This document shows, piece after piece, positions 45,750 through 54,183 of a stretch of DNA of 64,000 nucleotides (within the stretch, counting starts at the first letter, position 1; every line of letters starts with the position of its first letter). The notes under the pieces are model-generated. The model ran no database searches. It was not told the origin of the DNA and saw only the letters and a program-made list of their open reading frames with translations. The stretch comes from DAHUZL01 sp035533215 (GTDB taxonomy: Bacteria; Chloroflexota; Dormibacteria; Aeolococcales; Bog-877). A program made the position numbers and the translations under genes. The stretch is from NCBI GenBank assembly GCA_035533215.1, contig DATLUG010000025.1, positions 26,645 to 90,644 on the forward strand, written 5' to 3'.

Positions 45750-48151
45750 GCCGGTGCCACGCTCGGCGGCGGGGCGCCGGCACGGCGCCGGGGTCGCTGG
45801 CGGTGGTGGACCCCGTCGAGCTCCGGGACGGCACGCTGCGCCTGCGCGACGGCGGTGCCCGCGCCGCCCTGGAGGTGCGGCCGCTGAGCCTCCTCCTGCG
45901 ACGGCCCGCCGAGCAGGCCGAGGTCTACGCGGCCTACCGCCAGTGGCTCGACGGGCTCACCGCGCCGGTGTCGCTCCACGTCGTGACCGAGACGCTCGAC
46001 CCCCGACCGCTGCTGGCGCGGTACCGGCGGTGCGCCGAGCGGCCGCTGACCCCGCAGCTGGGGCCATGGATCCGCGAGGAGGCCGCGGTCGTCGCCGCCC
46101 ACCTGCGTGAGCGGCGGCTGCTGGAGCCTCGGTTCCTGGCGGTGGTGACGGCCGCGGGGCCGACCGCGGGCCCACCGGACCGCTGGCGGTGGCACCTCGC
46201 CGGCCGGCCCAGCGGCGGCCGCCTCGGGGTGGCTGCCGGGGGCGGAGCTGGGAGCCGTAGCGACGGCGCCGACGCGGCTCAGCTTCGCGAGCGCTGCGCC
46301 ACCCTTCGCGAGGGGCTGCGCCGGGTCGGGGTGGGGGCCGACCGGCTCGACGACGGGGCGTGGTTCGCCCTCCTTCAGCGCACCCACGGCGGCAGCAGCG
46401 GCGGCGAGCCGGCGACCCTCGCCGACTGGCTGGCTCCAGCCCAGCTCTCGGTGCGGGCCGACCACCTCGTGCTCGGCCCCACGCTGTGCCGGTCGCTCGC
46501 CCTCACCGGGTATCCGCGCACGGTCCGGATGGGATGGCTGGCGCCCCTGCTCGGAGGCTTCGGTCATCCGGCCCGGCTGGCGCTGCACATCCGCCCCCTG
46601 CCGAAGGCCCTGGTCCTGGGCCACCTCCGCCGCAAGATCCGCGGGTTCGAGACCACCCAGGTGGTCGACCACCTCCAGGGCCGCCGCACCGATTCCGGCA
46701 CCCGCACCGTCCTCGCCGACGCCACCCAGCTGGAGGAGCAGGTGCTGCTCGACGAGGAGCGGCTCTTCCACCTCGAGGTGGTGGCGACCGTGTTCGCCGC
46801 CACCGAGGAGGAGCTCTCTGAGCGCTGCGCCGACCTGGCCACCGCGCTGGCCGAGCTCGGCTGCCGGGGGAGCTGGCTGCGCCATCGTCAGCTCGACGGG
46901 TGGCGGTCCACGCTGCCGATCGGGGCCTCCCGGCTGGGCTGGGTGCGCGACCTCCCGTCGAGCGCGCTGGCGACCGCCTTTCCGTTCCTCCGCAATGGCC
47001 TCCCGGCCGCTGGGGGCGTCTTGCTGGGCACCAACCTGCTGGAGAGCGGCCTCGTCTTCCTCGACCCGTTCGCCCCCGGCCACCCCAACGCCAACGGCGT
47101 CCTGGTGGGGACGTCGGGGGCCGGCAAGTCGTACACGGCCAAGCTCCTCTTCGCCAAGTGCGCGGCCGAGGGGGTGCAGATCCGGTGCGTCGACCCGGCC
47201 GACGAGTACCGGGCTCTCACCGAGGGGTTGGGCGGGCAGGTCCTGACCCTCGGGCTGGGGTCGCCGACGCGGGTGAACCCGCTCGACCTGCAGACGGCCG
47301 CGGGGGCGGACCCGGTGCTGGCGCGCCGGGACAAGGTGGCGCAGCTCCTCCCGGTCCTGACCCTGCTGGTCGGCCGACCGAGGGGAGAGGGGCGCCATCT
47401 CGAGCTCCGGCCCGGCGAGGTGGCGGCGCTGGAGGCGGCCCTCCTCGACCTCTATGCGGCGGCGGGCATCCCGGGACGTGATCCGGACCCCGACCCTTCG
47501 CGGCAGCCCCGGCTCCAGGACCTCGCCTCCCGCATCGAGGCCCGGGGGCTGCGGGGCCTCGCCGCCCGCCTGGGGCGCTTCACGGAGGGCGCCTACGGCT
47601 CGCTCCTCGATCAGCCGACCACGGCCCGGCTCGACGCCCCCATCGTGAGCGTCGGGGTTCGCTCCCTCGCCGGCTACGGTGACGCGCTCCTGCCGGCCAT
47701 CGTCGCGATGGTGCTCGGCCACCTCCACGGCGAGTTGCTCCGGCAGCCGGGGCCGCGACGGCTCCTCGTCGTGGACGAGGCCGAGGTCCTCCTCCGGCAC
47801 CGGCCCAGCGCGGTGGCCCTGGAGGGGTTGAGCCGGCGCCTGCGCAAGCACGGCGCCGGGCTGCTGGTCATCTCCCAGGTGGTGGAGGACCTCCTCGACT
47901 CCCGCTCCGGCAGCGTCATCGTCCGCAACAGCCACCTCAAGCTCCTGCTCCGCCAGGAGCCGGTCGCCCTCCCCCAGGTGGCGGCGGCGTTCGGCCTCTC
48001 CCGAGGGGCGGCGGACCTGCTCCAGGGCGCGGCGCCGGGATGCGGCCTGGTGGTGGTGGGGCGAGACCAGGCCGCCTTCCGGGGCCTGGCCTCGCCCCAG
48101 CTCCACCGCTGGATCACGACCCATCCGGCCGAGACCCACGGGGCGGCATGA
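45740..48151 (+). CDS. VirB4/TraC-like ATPase of a type IV secretion-like system
   Basis: The 803-residue ATPase energises assembly or transport. The N-terminal half is a VirB4-type domain (RPLSLLLRRPAEQAEVYAAYRQWL, and later YPRTVRMGWLAPLLGGFGH). The C-terminal half is a RecA-like ATPase with Walker A in GTSGAGKSYTAK (about residue 456), CVDPADEYRAL, Walker B LLVVDEAEVLL (about 675) and a GLLVISQVVEDLL sensor segment. VNPLD appears after the Walker A as in VirB4 and TraC. The GTG at 45740 overlaps the PrgI-like gene; the end overlaps the M23 gene as ATGA. Confidence 0.88.
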   Translation: MRLSRCHARRRGAGTAPGSLAVVDPVELRDGTLRLRDGGARAALEVRPLSLLLRRPAEQAEVYAAYRQWLDGLTAPVSLHVVTETLDPRPLLARYRRCAERPLTPQLGPWIREEAAVVAAHLRERRLLEPRFLAVVTAAGPTAGPPDRWRWHLAGRPSGGRLGVAAGGGAGSRSDGADAAQLRERCATLREGLRRVGVGADRLDDGAWFALLQRTHGGSSGGEPATLADWLAPAQLSVRADHLVLGPTLCRSLALTGYPRTVRMGWLAPLLGGFGHPARLALHIRPLPKALVLGHLRRKIRGFETTQVVDHLQGRRTDSGTRTVLADATQLEEQVLLDEERLFHLEVVATVFAATEEELSERCADLATALAELGCRGSWLRHRQLDGWRSTLPIGASRLGWVRDLPSSALATAFPFLRNGLPAAGGVLLGTNLLESGLVFLDPFAPGHPNANGVLVGTSGAGKSYTAKLLFAKCAAEGVQIRCVDPADEYRALTEGLGGQVLTLGLGSPTRVNPLDLQTAAGADPVLARRDKVAQLLPVLTLLVGRPRGEGRHLELRPGEVAALEAALLDLYAAAGIPGRDPDPDPSRQPRLQDLASRIEARGLRGLAARLGRFTEGAYGSLLDQPTTARLDAPIVSVGVRSLAGYGDALLPAIVAMVLGHLHGELLRQPGPRRLLVVDEAEVLLRHRPSAVALEGLSRRLRKHGAGLLVISQVVEDLLDSRSGSVIVRNSHLKLLLRQEPVALPQVAAAFGLSRGAADLLQGAAPGCGLVVVGRDQAAFRGLASPQLHRWITTHPAETHGAA

Positions 48152-48747
48152 GGCGGCCCTCGGCGACCCGGCTGCGGCTGGCGGTCCTGGTCGCGCTCGG
48201 GATCGGCGGCCTGGCGGCGGGAGGGCTCCACCTCGACCAGGGGGCGCCCGCGCCCGCCGGGGCTCACCGGGCGCCCCCCGCCGGCCTCCGCGGCCCGCTG
48301 CCGCACGGGCTCCCGGTGGCCTGCCCCGGGCTCGTCATCTCGGCCGGCTTCCACGACCCGCGCTACCGGCGGGCGACGCACCGCGGCCACGACGGCATCG
48401 ACCTCGTCTGCCCGGCGGGGGCCCCGGTGCGGGCGACGATCGCCGGTCGGGTGGTGTTCCTCGGCCGGCTGTGGCCGCTCGGCGACACGGTGTGGCTCCA
48501 GCGCCGCGGGACCCGGGTCCTCTTCGCCCACCTCCGGGGGCTCGCCCGGCTCTGGCTCGGGGAGTGGGTACCGCCGGGCTGGGTGCTGGGCTGGGAGGGA
48601 CGCACCGGGCTCGCCACCGGCCCCCACCTCCACTACCAGGTCGAGCTGGGTGAACCGCTCGACCGGGCGGTGCCCCCCACCCACTGGCCGGGGCACGCGA
48701 TCGACCCGGCCGCCACCCTGGGGCGGGCGGTGCCGTATGTCTTCTGA
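48148..48747 (+). CDS. M23 family metallopeptidase (LytM-like peptidoglycan endopeptidase)
   Basis: The 199-residue protein has an N-terminal membrane or signal segment (LAVLVALGIGGLAAGGL), so it acts outside the membrane. The M23 zinc site appears as His in RGHDGIDLVCPAG (about residues 78-82) and the GPHLHYQVEL motif (about 160). GRVVFLG and GDTVWLQ complete the fold. It would cut peptide cross-links so that the secretion apparatus can cross the wall. The ATG at 48148 overlaps the VirB4-like stop, and its own stop overlaps the CHAP gene start by 11 nt. Confidence 0.87.
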   Translation: MRRPSATRLRLAVLVALGIGGLAAGGLHLDQGAPAPAGAHRAPPAGLRGPLPHGLPVACPGLVISAGFHDPRYRRATHRGHDGIDLVCPAGAPVRATIAGRVVFLGRLWPLGDTVWLQRRGTRVLFAHLRGLARLWLGEWVPPGWVLGWEGRTGLATGPHLHYQVELGEPLDRAVPPTHWPGHAIDPAATLGRAVPYVF

Positions 48748-49542
48748 CTGGGGCCGGCCCGTGTGGCAGGGGTGTGGCGCCGGCGCGGCCCTGGCGGCGG
48801 CCCTCGCGATGGCAGTCCTGCTGGCCGCTGTCGGGGCGCTGCTGGGGGTGGTGGGCGGCTCCGGCCTCACCGCCGCGGAGACCGGCGGGGGGCCGCTCAC
48901 CCTCGAGCCGGGGGGGTTCATGCTCCCGCCCGGCGGACACCTGGAGGCGGACGCGCGGTCGTTCCCGGACTTCGCCCGCCCCTGCGGCCCGGAGCCGGGA
49001 GCGCTGGCGGTGCAGCCGGCCGCCTGCGTCGGCCATCCCCTCCCCTACCCGTTCGGGTACCAGGGGTTCGAGACCGGCCAGTGCACCTGGTACGTCGCCA
49101 CCCGTCGGCTGGTCACCTGGCCGGGGCCTACCGGCGCCTTGGGGGGCGACGCCGGAACCTGGCTGACCGGCGCGGCCCGGGCCGGCTATGCGATCGGCAC
49201 GCTGCCGTCCCTGGGCGCGATCGCGGTCGACACCGATGCCGGGCCCGGCCACGTCGCCTTCGTGGTCGGGGTGGCCGATGACGGCAGCTACACCGTCGCC
49301 GAGGCCAACTGGGACGATTTCGGTCCGCGCGCGCCGTACGTCGACCTCCGCTGGGTGCCGGCGGGCTCCAGCGGGAGCCCGTCGGAGCAGCTGGCGGGTT
49401 TCATCGAGGGGCCCCGGGCGGGCCCGGCCGCCCCCGCGCCACCGTCCGCGACGCCGCCCGAGGCGGCAGGGGTCGGCCCGGGGGTGCGGGCACCGAGGCT
49501 GGGGGCCCTCGGCGGCGGACCCCCTATCCTGGCTGGCGGTGA
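48737..49542 (+). CDS. CHAP-domain peptidoglycan amidase/endopeptidase of the secretion-like locus (3' end uncertain)
   Basis: From ATG 48737 the protein has one membrane segment (AALAAALAMAVLLAAVGALLG) and a CHAP domain with catalytic Cys in GQCTWYVATRR (about residue 115) and His in GHVAFVVGVADDGS (about 171), followed by VAEANWDDFG. Homology ends near 49415. The frame has no stop before 51022 and would run through the whole MFS gene, which is implausible. The only stop upstream of that gene is a TGA at 49540-49542, one frame over and overlapping the MFS GTG as GTGA. A single missing base in the GC-rich tail (49415-49535) is therefore likely, and 49542 is given as the probable end. Confidence 0.72.
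49525..49530 (+). promoter_or_regulatory. -10 element of a leaderless promoter for the MFS gene
   Basis: TATCCT ends 8 nt before GTG 49539, inside the tail of the CHAP gene. It gives the transporter its own transcript. Confidence 0.5.
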
Positions 49543-50768
49543 CCCTGGAGGCCGACCGGGCGGCGGCCCCGCCGCGACTGCGGGGGGAGCGGCGGACCCT
49601 CACCTTGGTGAGCGCCTCGCATGCGACCCAGCACACCTACGCGGCGCTGCTGCCGCTGACCTACCCGGCGGTCCTGGTCACCTTCCACCTCAGCTACACC
49701 GCGCTGGGCCTGGGCCTGGGCCTGGTCGGGGTGGTGGGGGGCTTCATGCAGGCGACCGCCGGGCTGGTGAGCCGGTACGCGCCCACCCGCCTCATCCTCG
49801 GGGGCCAGAACGTCCTGCTCGGGATGTGCGCCGTGCTGGGTGGGCTGAGCCCGTCGTTCGCGCCCTGGGTCGGGGTCCGCGGCCTGAGCCAGGTGGTGGC
49901 GAGCCAGCAGCACCCGGTGGGGAGCGCGGTGCTGTCGCGGCGATACCCCGAGCGCCGCGGGCTGGCCCTCAGCACCCACGTCATCGGCGGCAACATCGGC
50001 TCCCTGCTGGTGCCGATCCCGGCCGCGATCCTCATCATCCACGTGGGCTGGCGCGGGACCCTGTTCGTGTTCGCGGTGCCGATGGTGCTCATGGGCATCG
50101 TCTTCCTGGCCCGCTTTCCCCGCAGCGCCGACATCTCCCGCCGCCAGCCGGCCGCGGCGGCGGTCCCGGTGCGGCGCTCGCGGCTGATCGACCGGCGGAT
50201 GGTGGTCCTGGTGATCCTGGCCTCGACGGTGGCGGCAGGTGGGCGCGGGCTCGGCACCCTCAGCGCCTTCGTGCCCCTGTACCTTCGCGACGGGGTCCAC
50301 CTCCCCACCATCGTGGTCGGGCTGCTCTTCAACCTCATGCTCGCCGGCGGGGTGCTCGGGCCGCTGACCGCGGGCTGGCTCTCCGACCGCTTCGGACGCA
50401 GGCGGGTGCTGTGGACCGCCTATGGTCTGTCGGCGCTGCTGGTCAGCAGCTACGGCCTCGCCGCCCACCGGATGGACCTGCTGATCCCGCTCACCCTCGG
50501 GATCGGTCTGGTCGCCTACGCCGAGAGCCCGCTCCTCCAGGCGCTGCTGAGCGAGGCGGTGCACCGGGAGGCGCAGGCCACCGTCTTCGGCTTCTACTTC
50601 GCGATCGCCTACGGGGTGGGGTCGCTGTGGGTGATCGCCCTCGGCTTCCTCATCCAGCACCTGGGCTTCGCCGCCGGCTTCCTCATGATGGGGGCGTCGT
50701 ACCTCGGCGCCGGCCTCATCCTGGTGCCGGCGCGGCGACGCCCGCCGCCGGTTTCGGCGGCCGCATGA
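49539..50768 (+). CDS. Major facilitator superfamily transporter
   Basis: The 409-residue protein has 12 membrane segments. LSYTALGLGLGLVGVVGGFMQATAG and HVIGGNIGSLLVPIPAA lie in the first half; the loop 8-9 version of the MFS signature, GWLSDRFGRRRVLWTAYG, is in the second half, followed by LLIPLTLGIGLVAYAESPLL. ASHATQHTYAALLPL at the N-terminus resembles the FosmidomycinR-like/Fsr branch (a HAxxH-like start), but the substrate is unknown. It is probably unrelated to the secretion locus. The GTG fits the leaderless -10. The stop overlaps the next gene as ATGA. Confidence 0.83.
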   Translation: MTLEADRAAAPPRLRGERRTLTLVSASHATQHTYAALLPLTYPAVLVTFHLSYTALGLGLGLVGVVGGFMQATAGLVSRYAPTRLILGGQNVLLGMCAVLGGLSPSFAPWVGVRGLSQVVASQQHPVGSAVLSRRYPERRGLALSTHVIGGNIGSLLVPIPAAILIIHVGWRGTLFVFAVPMVLMGIVFLARFPRSADISRRQPAAAAVPVRRSRLIDRRMVVLVILASTVAAGGRGLGTLSAFVPLYLRDGVHLPTIVVGLLFNLMLAGGVLGPLTAGWLSDRFGRRRVLWTAYGLSALLVSSYGLAAHRMDLLIPLTLGIGLVAYAESPLLQALLSEAVHREAQATVFGFYFAIAYGVGSLWVIALGFLIQHLGFAAGFLMMGASYLGAGLILVPARRRPPPVSAAA

Positions 50769-51022
50769 CGCCGCGCGGGCCCGAGGAGGCGCTGGCCGGC
50801 GCGGAGCGCGTCCAGGCCCTGGCGGTGGCGGTCCGCGAGGCCCGGGCCGTGCTCCGACGGGTCGACCGGCTGGCCGCAACCTGCGAGGAGCTCGACGACC
50901 CGGGCGCCGCGGAGCGCGGACGGACGCTGCGCGACGCGGCGGAGGCGACCCTCGACGAGCTCCTCCGCCACCACGCCGCCGCGCAGCGGCGGACGCGGGC
51001 CCTGGTGCGGCGCTCGCCCTGA
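50765..51022 (+). CDS. Small helical protein of unknown function
   Basis: The 85-residue product is hydrophilic and helical, with heptad-like spacing (ALAVAVREARAVLRRVDRLAATCEEL, split by DDP, then a second helix ending in ELLRHHAAAQRRTRALVRR), suggesting a coiled-coil hairpin. The ATG overlaps the MFS stop as ATGA, the main evidence that it is a gene; it lies in the same frame as the unterminated CHAP frame. I do not recognise a family. Confidence 0.5.
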   Translation: MTPRGPEEALAGAERVQALAVAVREARAVLRRVDRLAATCEELDDPGAAERGRTLRDAAEATLDELLRHHAAAQRRTRALVRRSP

Positions 51023-51072
51023 CCGGCCGGCGGTCCCTGGGCCTCGGGCAGGGGGCGCGGTGCCCCGGCGGC

Positions 51073-51951
51073 TCACGGCGGGCCGGCCCGCCAGCCGCCG
51101 CTGAGCCAGCCCAGCCCGACCAGCACCGAGGCGCAGGCGTGGCGCACGAACGGCATCGACCCGGGCCGGCGGCCGCCGCCCCCGCGGCGCCGGTCGCCGG
51201 CGACCGCCAGGGCCGCGGGCAGCGCCCAGGCGAGCGAGCGGACCCGGCGCCCCTCGGGCGCGCTCGCCACGACGCCGGCGGCCGCGAGCAGGGTCCCGGC
51301 TCGGGCCGCCCGCCACGACGCCCGGGTGCCCAGCCGGGCGGGGAGCCCACGGCGGCGGCGGCCCAGGTCGGTGCCCGCGTCCGGCGCCCCGTTGGCGAGA
51401 TGGGCGGCGGTGGCCAGCACGCCGACCAGGGGCACGAGGCTGCGCCGCACCGGCGTCCTGCCGGCGGCCGCTCGGATGCCCAGCATCGGGACCGCGGCCA
51501 GGCCGACGACCCACGGGACCGGCGACGCGACCGTGCCGCTGAGGCCGAGATCGTACCCCCACCCGGCGAGGAGCCCGAGCCACAGCCACCGCTGGGCCGG
51601 GCGGCCGAGCGGGCGCGCCACCGCCAGCGCCGCCGCACCGAGGCCCACCCCCACCCACCCGGCCGCGGTCCGACCGACGCGGCCGCGGGGGATCGGTTTG
51701 TAGGGCTGGGCAACGGCGTCGCGGCCGGCGTCGGCCCAGTCGTTGAGGCATCCGGTGCTGGCCTGGGCCAGCACCATCGCCGCCGCGGCGCGCCGGGCCC
51801 GATCGCACCCGGGCCGCCGGCGGCCACCCCCGGCCGCCCGGGCGCAGGCAAAGGTGAGGAGGGTGGTGGCGAGGCTCGGCCCCGGATGGGTGAGCTGCAG
51901 CCAGCCCTGCAGGCGCGCGCACGCGCCGGTGCCGCCCGACCGACCTGTCAT
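51073..51951 (-). CDS. UbiA-family prenyltransferase
   Basis: The 292-residue membrane protein carries the first Asp-rich motif in CLNDWADAGRDAVAQPYKPIPRG (about residues 68-90). The second region reads WGYDLGLSGTVASPVPWVVG, with only one Asp where the family often has DxxxD. Hydrophobic segments surround both. This pattern matches the SCO3242-like branch of UbiA proteins in actinobacteria, which attach prenyl chains to an aromatic or polyol acceptor of unknown identity. The ATG at 51951 is divergent from hemE with interleaved promoter elements, so a quinone or heme-linked role is possible. Confidence 0.75.
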   Translation of the reverse strand: MTGRSGGTGACARLQGWLQLTHPGPSLATTLLTFACARAAGGGRRRPGCDRARRAAAAMVLAQASTGCLNDWADAGRDAVAQPYKPIPRGRVGRTAAGWVGVGLGAAALAVARPLGRPAQRWLWLGLLAGWGYDLGLSGTVASPVPWVVGLAAVPMLGIRAAAGRTPVRRSLVPLVGVLATAAHLANGAPDAGTDLGRRRRGLPARLGTRASWRAARAGTLLAAAGVVASAPEGRRVRSLAWALPAALAVAGDRRRGGGGRRPGSMPFVRHACASVLVGLGWLSGGWRAGPP

Positions 51952-51965
51952 CCTCCCGGATCATG
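51949..51965. promoter_or_regulatory. Interleaved divergent leaderless promoters of hemE and the UbiA gene
   Basis: Forward CATCCT (51949-51954) ends 8 nt before the hemE ATG at 51963 and covers the UbiA start codon. Reverse CATGAT (51965-51960) ends 8 nt before the UbiA ATG at 51951 and covers the hemE start codon. Binding of polymerase to one should exclude the other. Confidence 0.5.
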
Positions 51966-53054
51966 GCATCCGTCGAGCCGTCCACCCGCGCCCGGGCCTG
52001 CCCGGGGCCGATGACGGGGTCGGCGCGGCTCCTCGCCGCCTGCGCGCACCGCCCGGTCGACGCCACCCCGGTGTGGTTCATGCGTCAGGCCGGGCGCTCG
52101 CTGCCCGCATACCGCCGGCTGCGCGAGCGTCACGACCTGCTCACGATCGCGCGCACCCCGGAACTGGCGACCGCCGCCACGCTGATGCCGGTCGACCGTC
52201 TCGGCGTGGACGCCGCGGTCCTCTTCGCCGACATCATGCTGCCCCTCACCGGGATGGGCGTGCCGTTCGAGATCCGGCCCGGGACCGGGCCGGTCGTCCC
52301 CGACCCGATCCGCTCCGAGACGGACCTCCGGCGGCTCAGGGTGGCCGACCCGGCGGAGGCGACCCCCTACGTGCTGGAGACGATCCGGGCGGTGCGCCGC
52401 GAGCTGGGCGACCGGGCCGCCCTGGTGGGCTTCGCGGGCGGCCCGTTCACCCTCGCCTGCTACTGCGTCGAGGGGCACGCGGCGCGCGATTTTCCCCGGG
52501 CCCGGGGGTGGCTCCACGCCGACCCGGTGGCCTTCGCGACCCTGATGACCGTCCTCACCGACACCACCATCCGCTACTGCGCCGCGCAGGTCGAGGCAGG
52601 CGCGCAGGTGGTCCAGCTGTTCGAGAGCTGGGCGGGGGTGCTGGCCCCGGCGGACTTCGACCGCCACGTCGCCCCCCACCTCCGCCGGATCGTTCTCGCC
52701 CTCCGCGGCCTGGTCCCGGTGATCGTGTTCGCCACCGGAGCCACCCACCTGCTGGGCTCGCTCGCCCGGCTCGGGAGCCCGGGGCTGAGCCTCGACTGGC
52801 GGGTCCCGCTCGACCAGGGCTGGCGCGCCGTGGGCCACGACCGCTTCGTCCAGGGCAACCTGGACCCGGCCGTCTGCCTCGGCCCCTGGTCGGTGGTCCA
52901 GCCGGCGGCCGAGGCGGTGCTCCGCCTGGCGGGGGGACGGCCCGGGCACATCTTCAACCTCGGCCACGGGGTCGACCCCGCCACCGACCCGGACTGCCTC
53001 CGCCGGCTGGTGGAGCTGGTCCACGCCGCCGGCCCGGTGGGCACGCCCGGCTGA
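51963..53054 (+). CDS. hemE: Uroporphyrinogen decarboxylase
   Basis: Removes four carboxyl groups from uroporphyrinogen III to give coproporphyrinogen III. The 363-residue protein has the signature PVWFMRQAGRSLPAYR near residue 38, the catalytic Asp in AAVLFADIMLP, GFAGGPFTLACYCVEG (the second signature region) and VQGNLDPAVCLG, then HIFNLGHGVDPAT. The ATG at 51963 is supported by the leaderless -10; an in-frame ATG at 52011 would also leave a complete domain. No other heme genes are adjacent. Confidence 0.92.
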   Translation: MASVEPSTRARACPGPMTGSARLLAACAHRPVDATPVWFMRQAGRSLPAYRRLRERHDLLTIARTPELATAATLMPVDRLGVDAAVLFADIMLPLTGMGVPFEIRPGTGPVVPDPIRSETDLRRLRVADPAEATPYVLETIRAVRRELGDRAALVGFAGGPFTLACYCVEGHAARDFPRARGWLHADPVAFATLMTVLTDTTIRYCAAQVEAGAQVVQLFESWAGVLAPADFDRHVAPHLRRIVLALRGLVPVIVFATGATHLLGSLARLGSPGLSLDWRVPLDQGWRAVGHDRFVQGNLDPAVCLGPWSVVQPAAEAVLRLAGGRPGHIFNLGHGVDPATDPDCLRRLVELVHAAGPVGTPG

Positions 53055-53069
53055 GCCTGGCCGCCCCGG

Positions 53070-53548
53070 CTAGGGGCGGCGGACGCTCCCCGCCCGCCGC
53101 GGCACCCGCACCCGGGGCTGGTCGGCGGGGACGACGCCCATCGACCCGTCCGGCTCCCGCACCACCGGCCGGGTCGCCTCGACCCTGTCGAAGCCGTGCT
53201 CCCGCCACCCGGTCTCGACGTCGGACGCGTCGAGCCCCCGGCGGCCGAGCACCGGTCGGAGCCCGGCGCCGCCCTGGGCCAGCACGGTGGCGTGCGGCTG
53301 CAGCAGCCGCCGCACGACCGGGCTGCGGAGCCGGCCCACCCGCCAGGTGGCGCACCACCGGGTGCCGATGATCAGGAGGCCCCCGACGAGCGAGCGGTCG
53401 GGCCCGGTCGTGGCGGGCAGGACGGCGTGGCGACGAGGAGGACGACGACCACGACGAAGAGGGTCATCTGGCCCACCTCGCGCGTACCGAAGAGGCGCAG
53501 CCGGAGGAGCAGCGCCGGGTCGATGACCAGCGACCGCAGGACGCTCTC
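53070..53548 (-). pseudogene. DUF421 (YetF/YcaP-like) membrane protein, frame broken and start unclear
   Basis: The N-terminal part reads SVLRSLVIDPALLLRLRLFG then TREVGQMTLFVVVVVLLVA, the DUF421 GxRxxGQMTLF start. The C-terminal part, in another frame, reads AVLPATTGPDRSLVGGLLII, then HATVLAQGG and DVETGWREHGFDRVE. One base inserted near 53430 joins them. No ATG, GTG or TTG in frame precedes the N-terminal part within the gap after the upstream response regulator gene, so a second error or an unusual start is possible. Stop at 53070; convergent with hemE. Confidence 0.65.
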
Positions 53549-53609
53549 CCCGGGGGCGGTGGCGAGGGTGCCGGGGCCTGGGGCGGTCTGCGGCTCGCCG
53601 GACGGGGGG

Positions 53610-54044
53610 TCAGGTGCCAGCGGCGGGCGCGGCCCCCAGCCACCCCGGCAGCGCCTCGATCAGCCGCGGTGGCCGCCAGAGGATCTTGGTGAGGACCTCG
53701 GTCGCCCCGGCGGCGGTGGCGTCGCGGATCACGGCCGGCGCGTCGTCGTTGCTGAGGATGATGATCGGGACCGATCGGGTGGCCGGCTCCGCCCGGAGCG
53801 CCCGGACCACGTCCACCCCGTTGCGATCGGGCAGGTGGTAGTCGACGAGGACCAGGTCGGGCCGGATCTCGGGGGCGGCCGCCACCCCGCTGGCGGCGTC
53901 GACGGCGATCGTGATCCGATAGCCGGCGGCCTCCAGGGCGAGCCGGTAGAGGAGGGCGATCGCGGCCTCGTCCTCCAGGTAGAGGATGTGGGCGCCCACC
54001 GCTCCGCCCGCTTTCGCCCCGGCGGCGGGTTCCGCTCCGGCCAT
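53610..54044 (-). CDS. Single-domain response regulator receiver protein
   Basis: The 144-residue product is one receiver domain: HILYLEDEAAIALLY with an acidic pair, the phospho-acceptor Asp in LVLVDYHLPDRNGVD, a conserved Ser in IIILSNDD and a Lys in EVLTKILWRPPRL. No output domain follows. It is most like CheY-type receivers that act by protein contact. ATG 54044 is placed by the leaderless -10. No kinase lies next to it. Confidence 0.8.
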   Translation of the reverse strand: MAGAEPAAGAKAGGAVGAHILYLEDEAAIALLYRLALEAAGYRITIAVDAASGVAAAPEIRPDLVLVDYHLPDRNGVDVVRALRAEPATRSVPIIILSNDDAPAVIRDATAAGATEVLTKILWRPPRLIEALPGWLGAAPAAGT

Positions 54045-54050
54045 GGGGAG

Positions 54051-54056
54051 ATGGTA
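54051..54056 (-). promoter_or_regulatory. -10 element of a leaderless promoter for the receiver-protein gene
   Basis: TACCAT on the reverse strand ends 6 nt before ATG 54044. Confidence 0.45.
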
Positions 54057-54118
54057 GGGGCGAGGGGGCCCGAACGGGCCAAGCGAGGCGGGCCGGACGG
54101 GAGCCCGAGGGCGACGGC

Positions 54119-54148
54119 TTGACCCGGACCACCCCGATCCCGTACGGT
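54119..54148 (+). promoter_or_regulatory. Sigma70-type promoter of the CHAP gene at 54184
   Basis: TTGACC (54119-54124) and TACGGT (54143-54148) are separated by 18 bp. The leader of about 30 nt contains the GGGAGGA ribosome site directly before the ATG at 54184. This is one of the few promoters here with a recognisable -35. Confidence 0.55.
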
Positions 54149-54183
54149 CCCCCCGTCCGTACGCGCCATATGTGGGAGGACGT

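Noticed and set aside
42269..48139. A reverse open frame of nearly 2000 codons antisense to the secretion-like locus
   Set aside because: Composition is Arg/Gly/Pro/Gln-rich without any domain, and the forward genes have clear motifs and coupled starts. Lack of stops is expected at this GC content.
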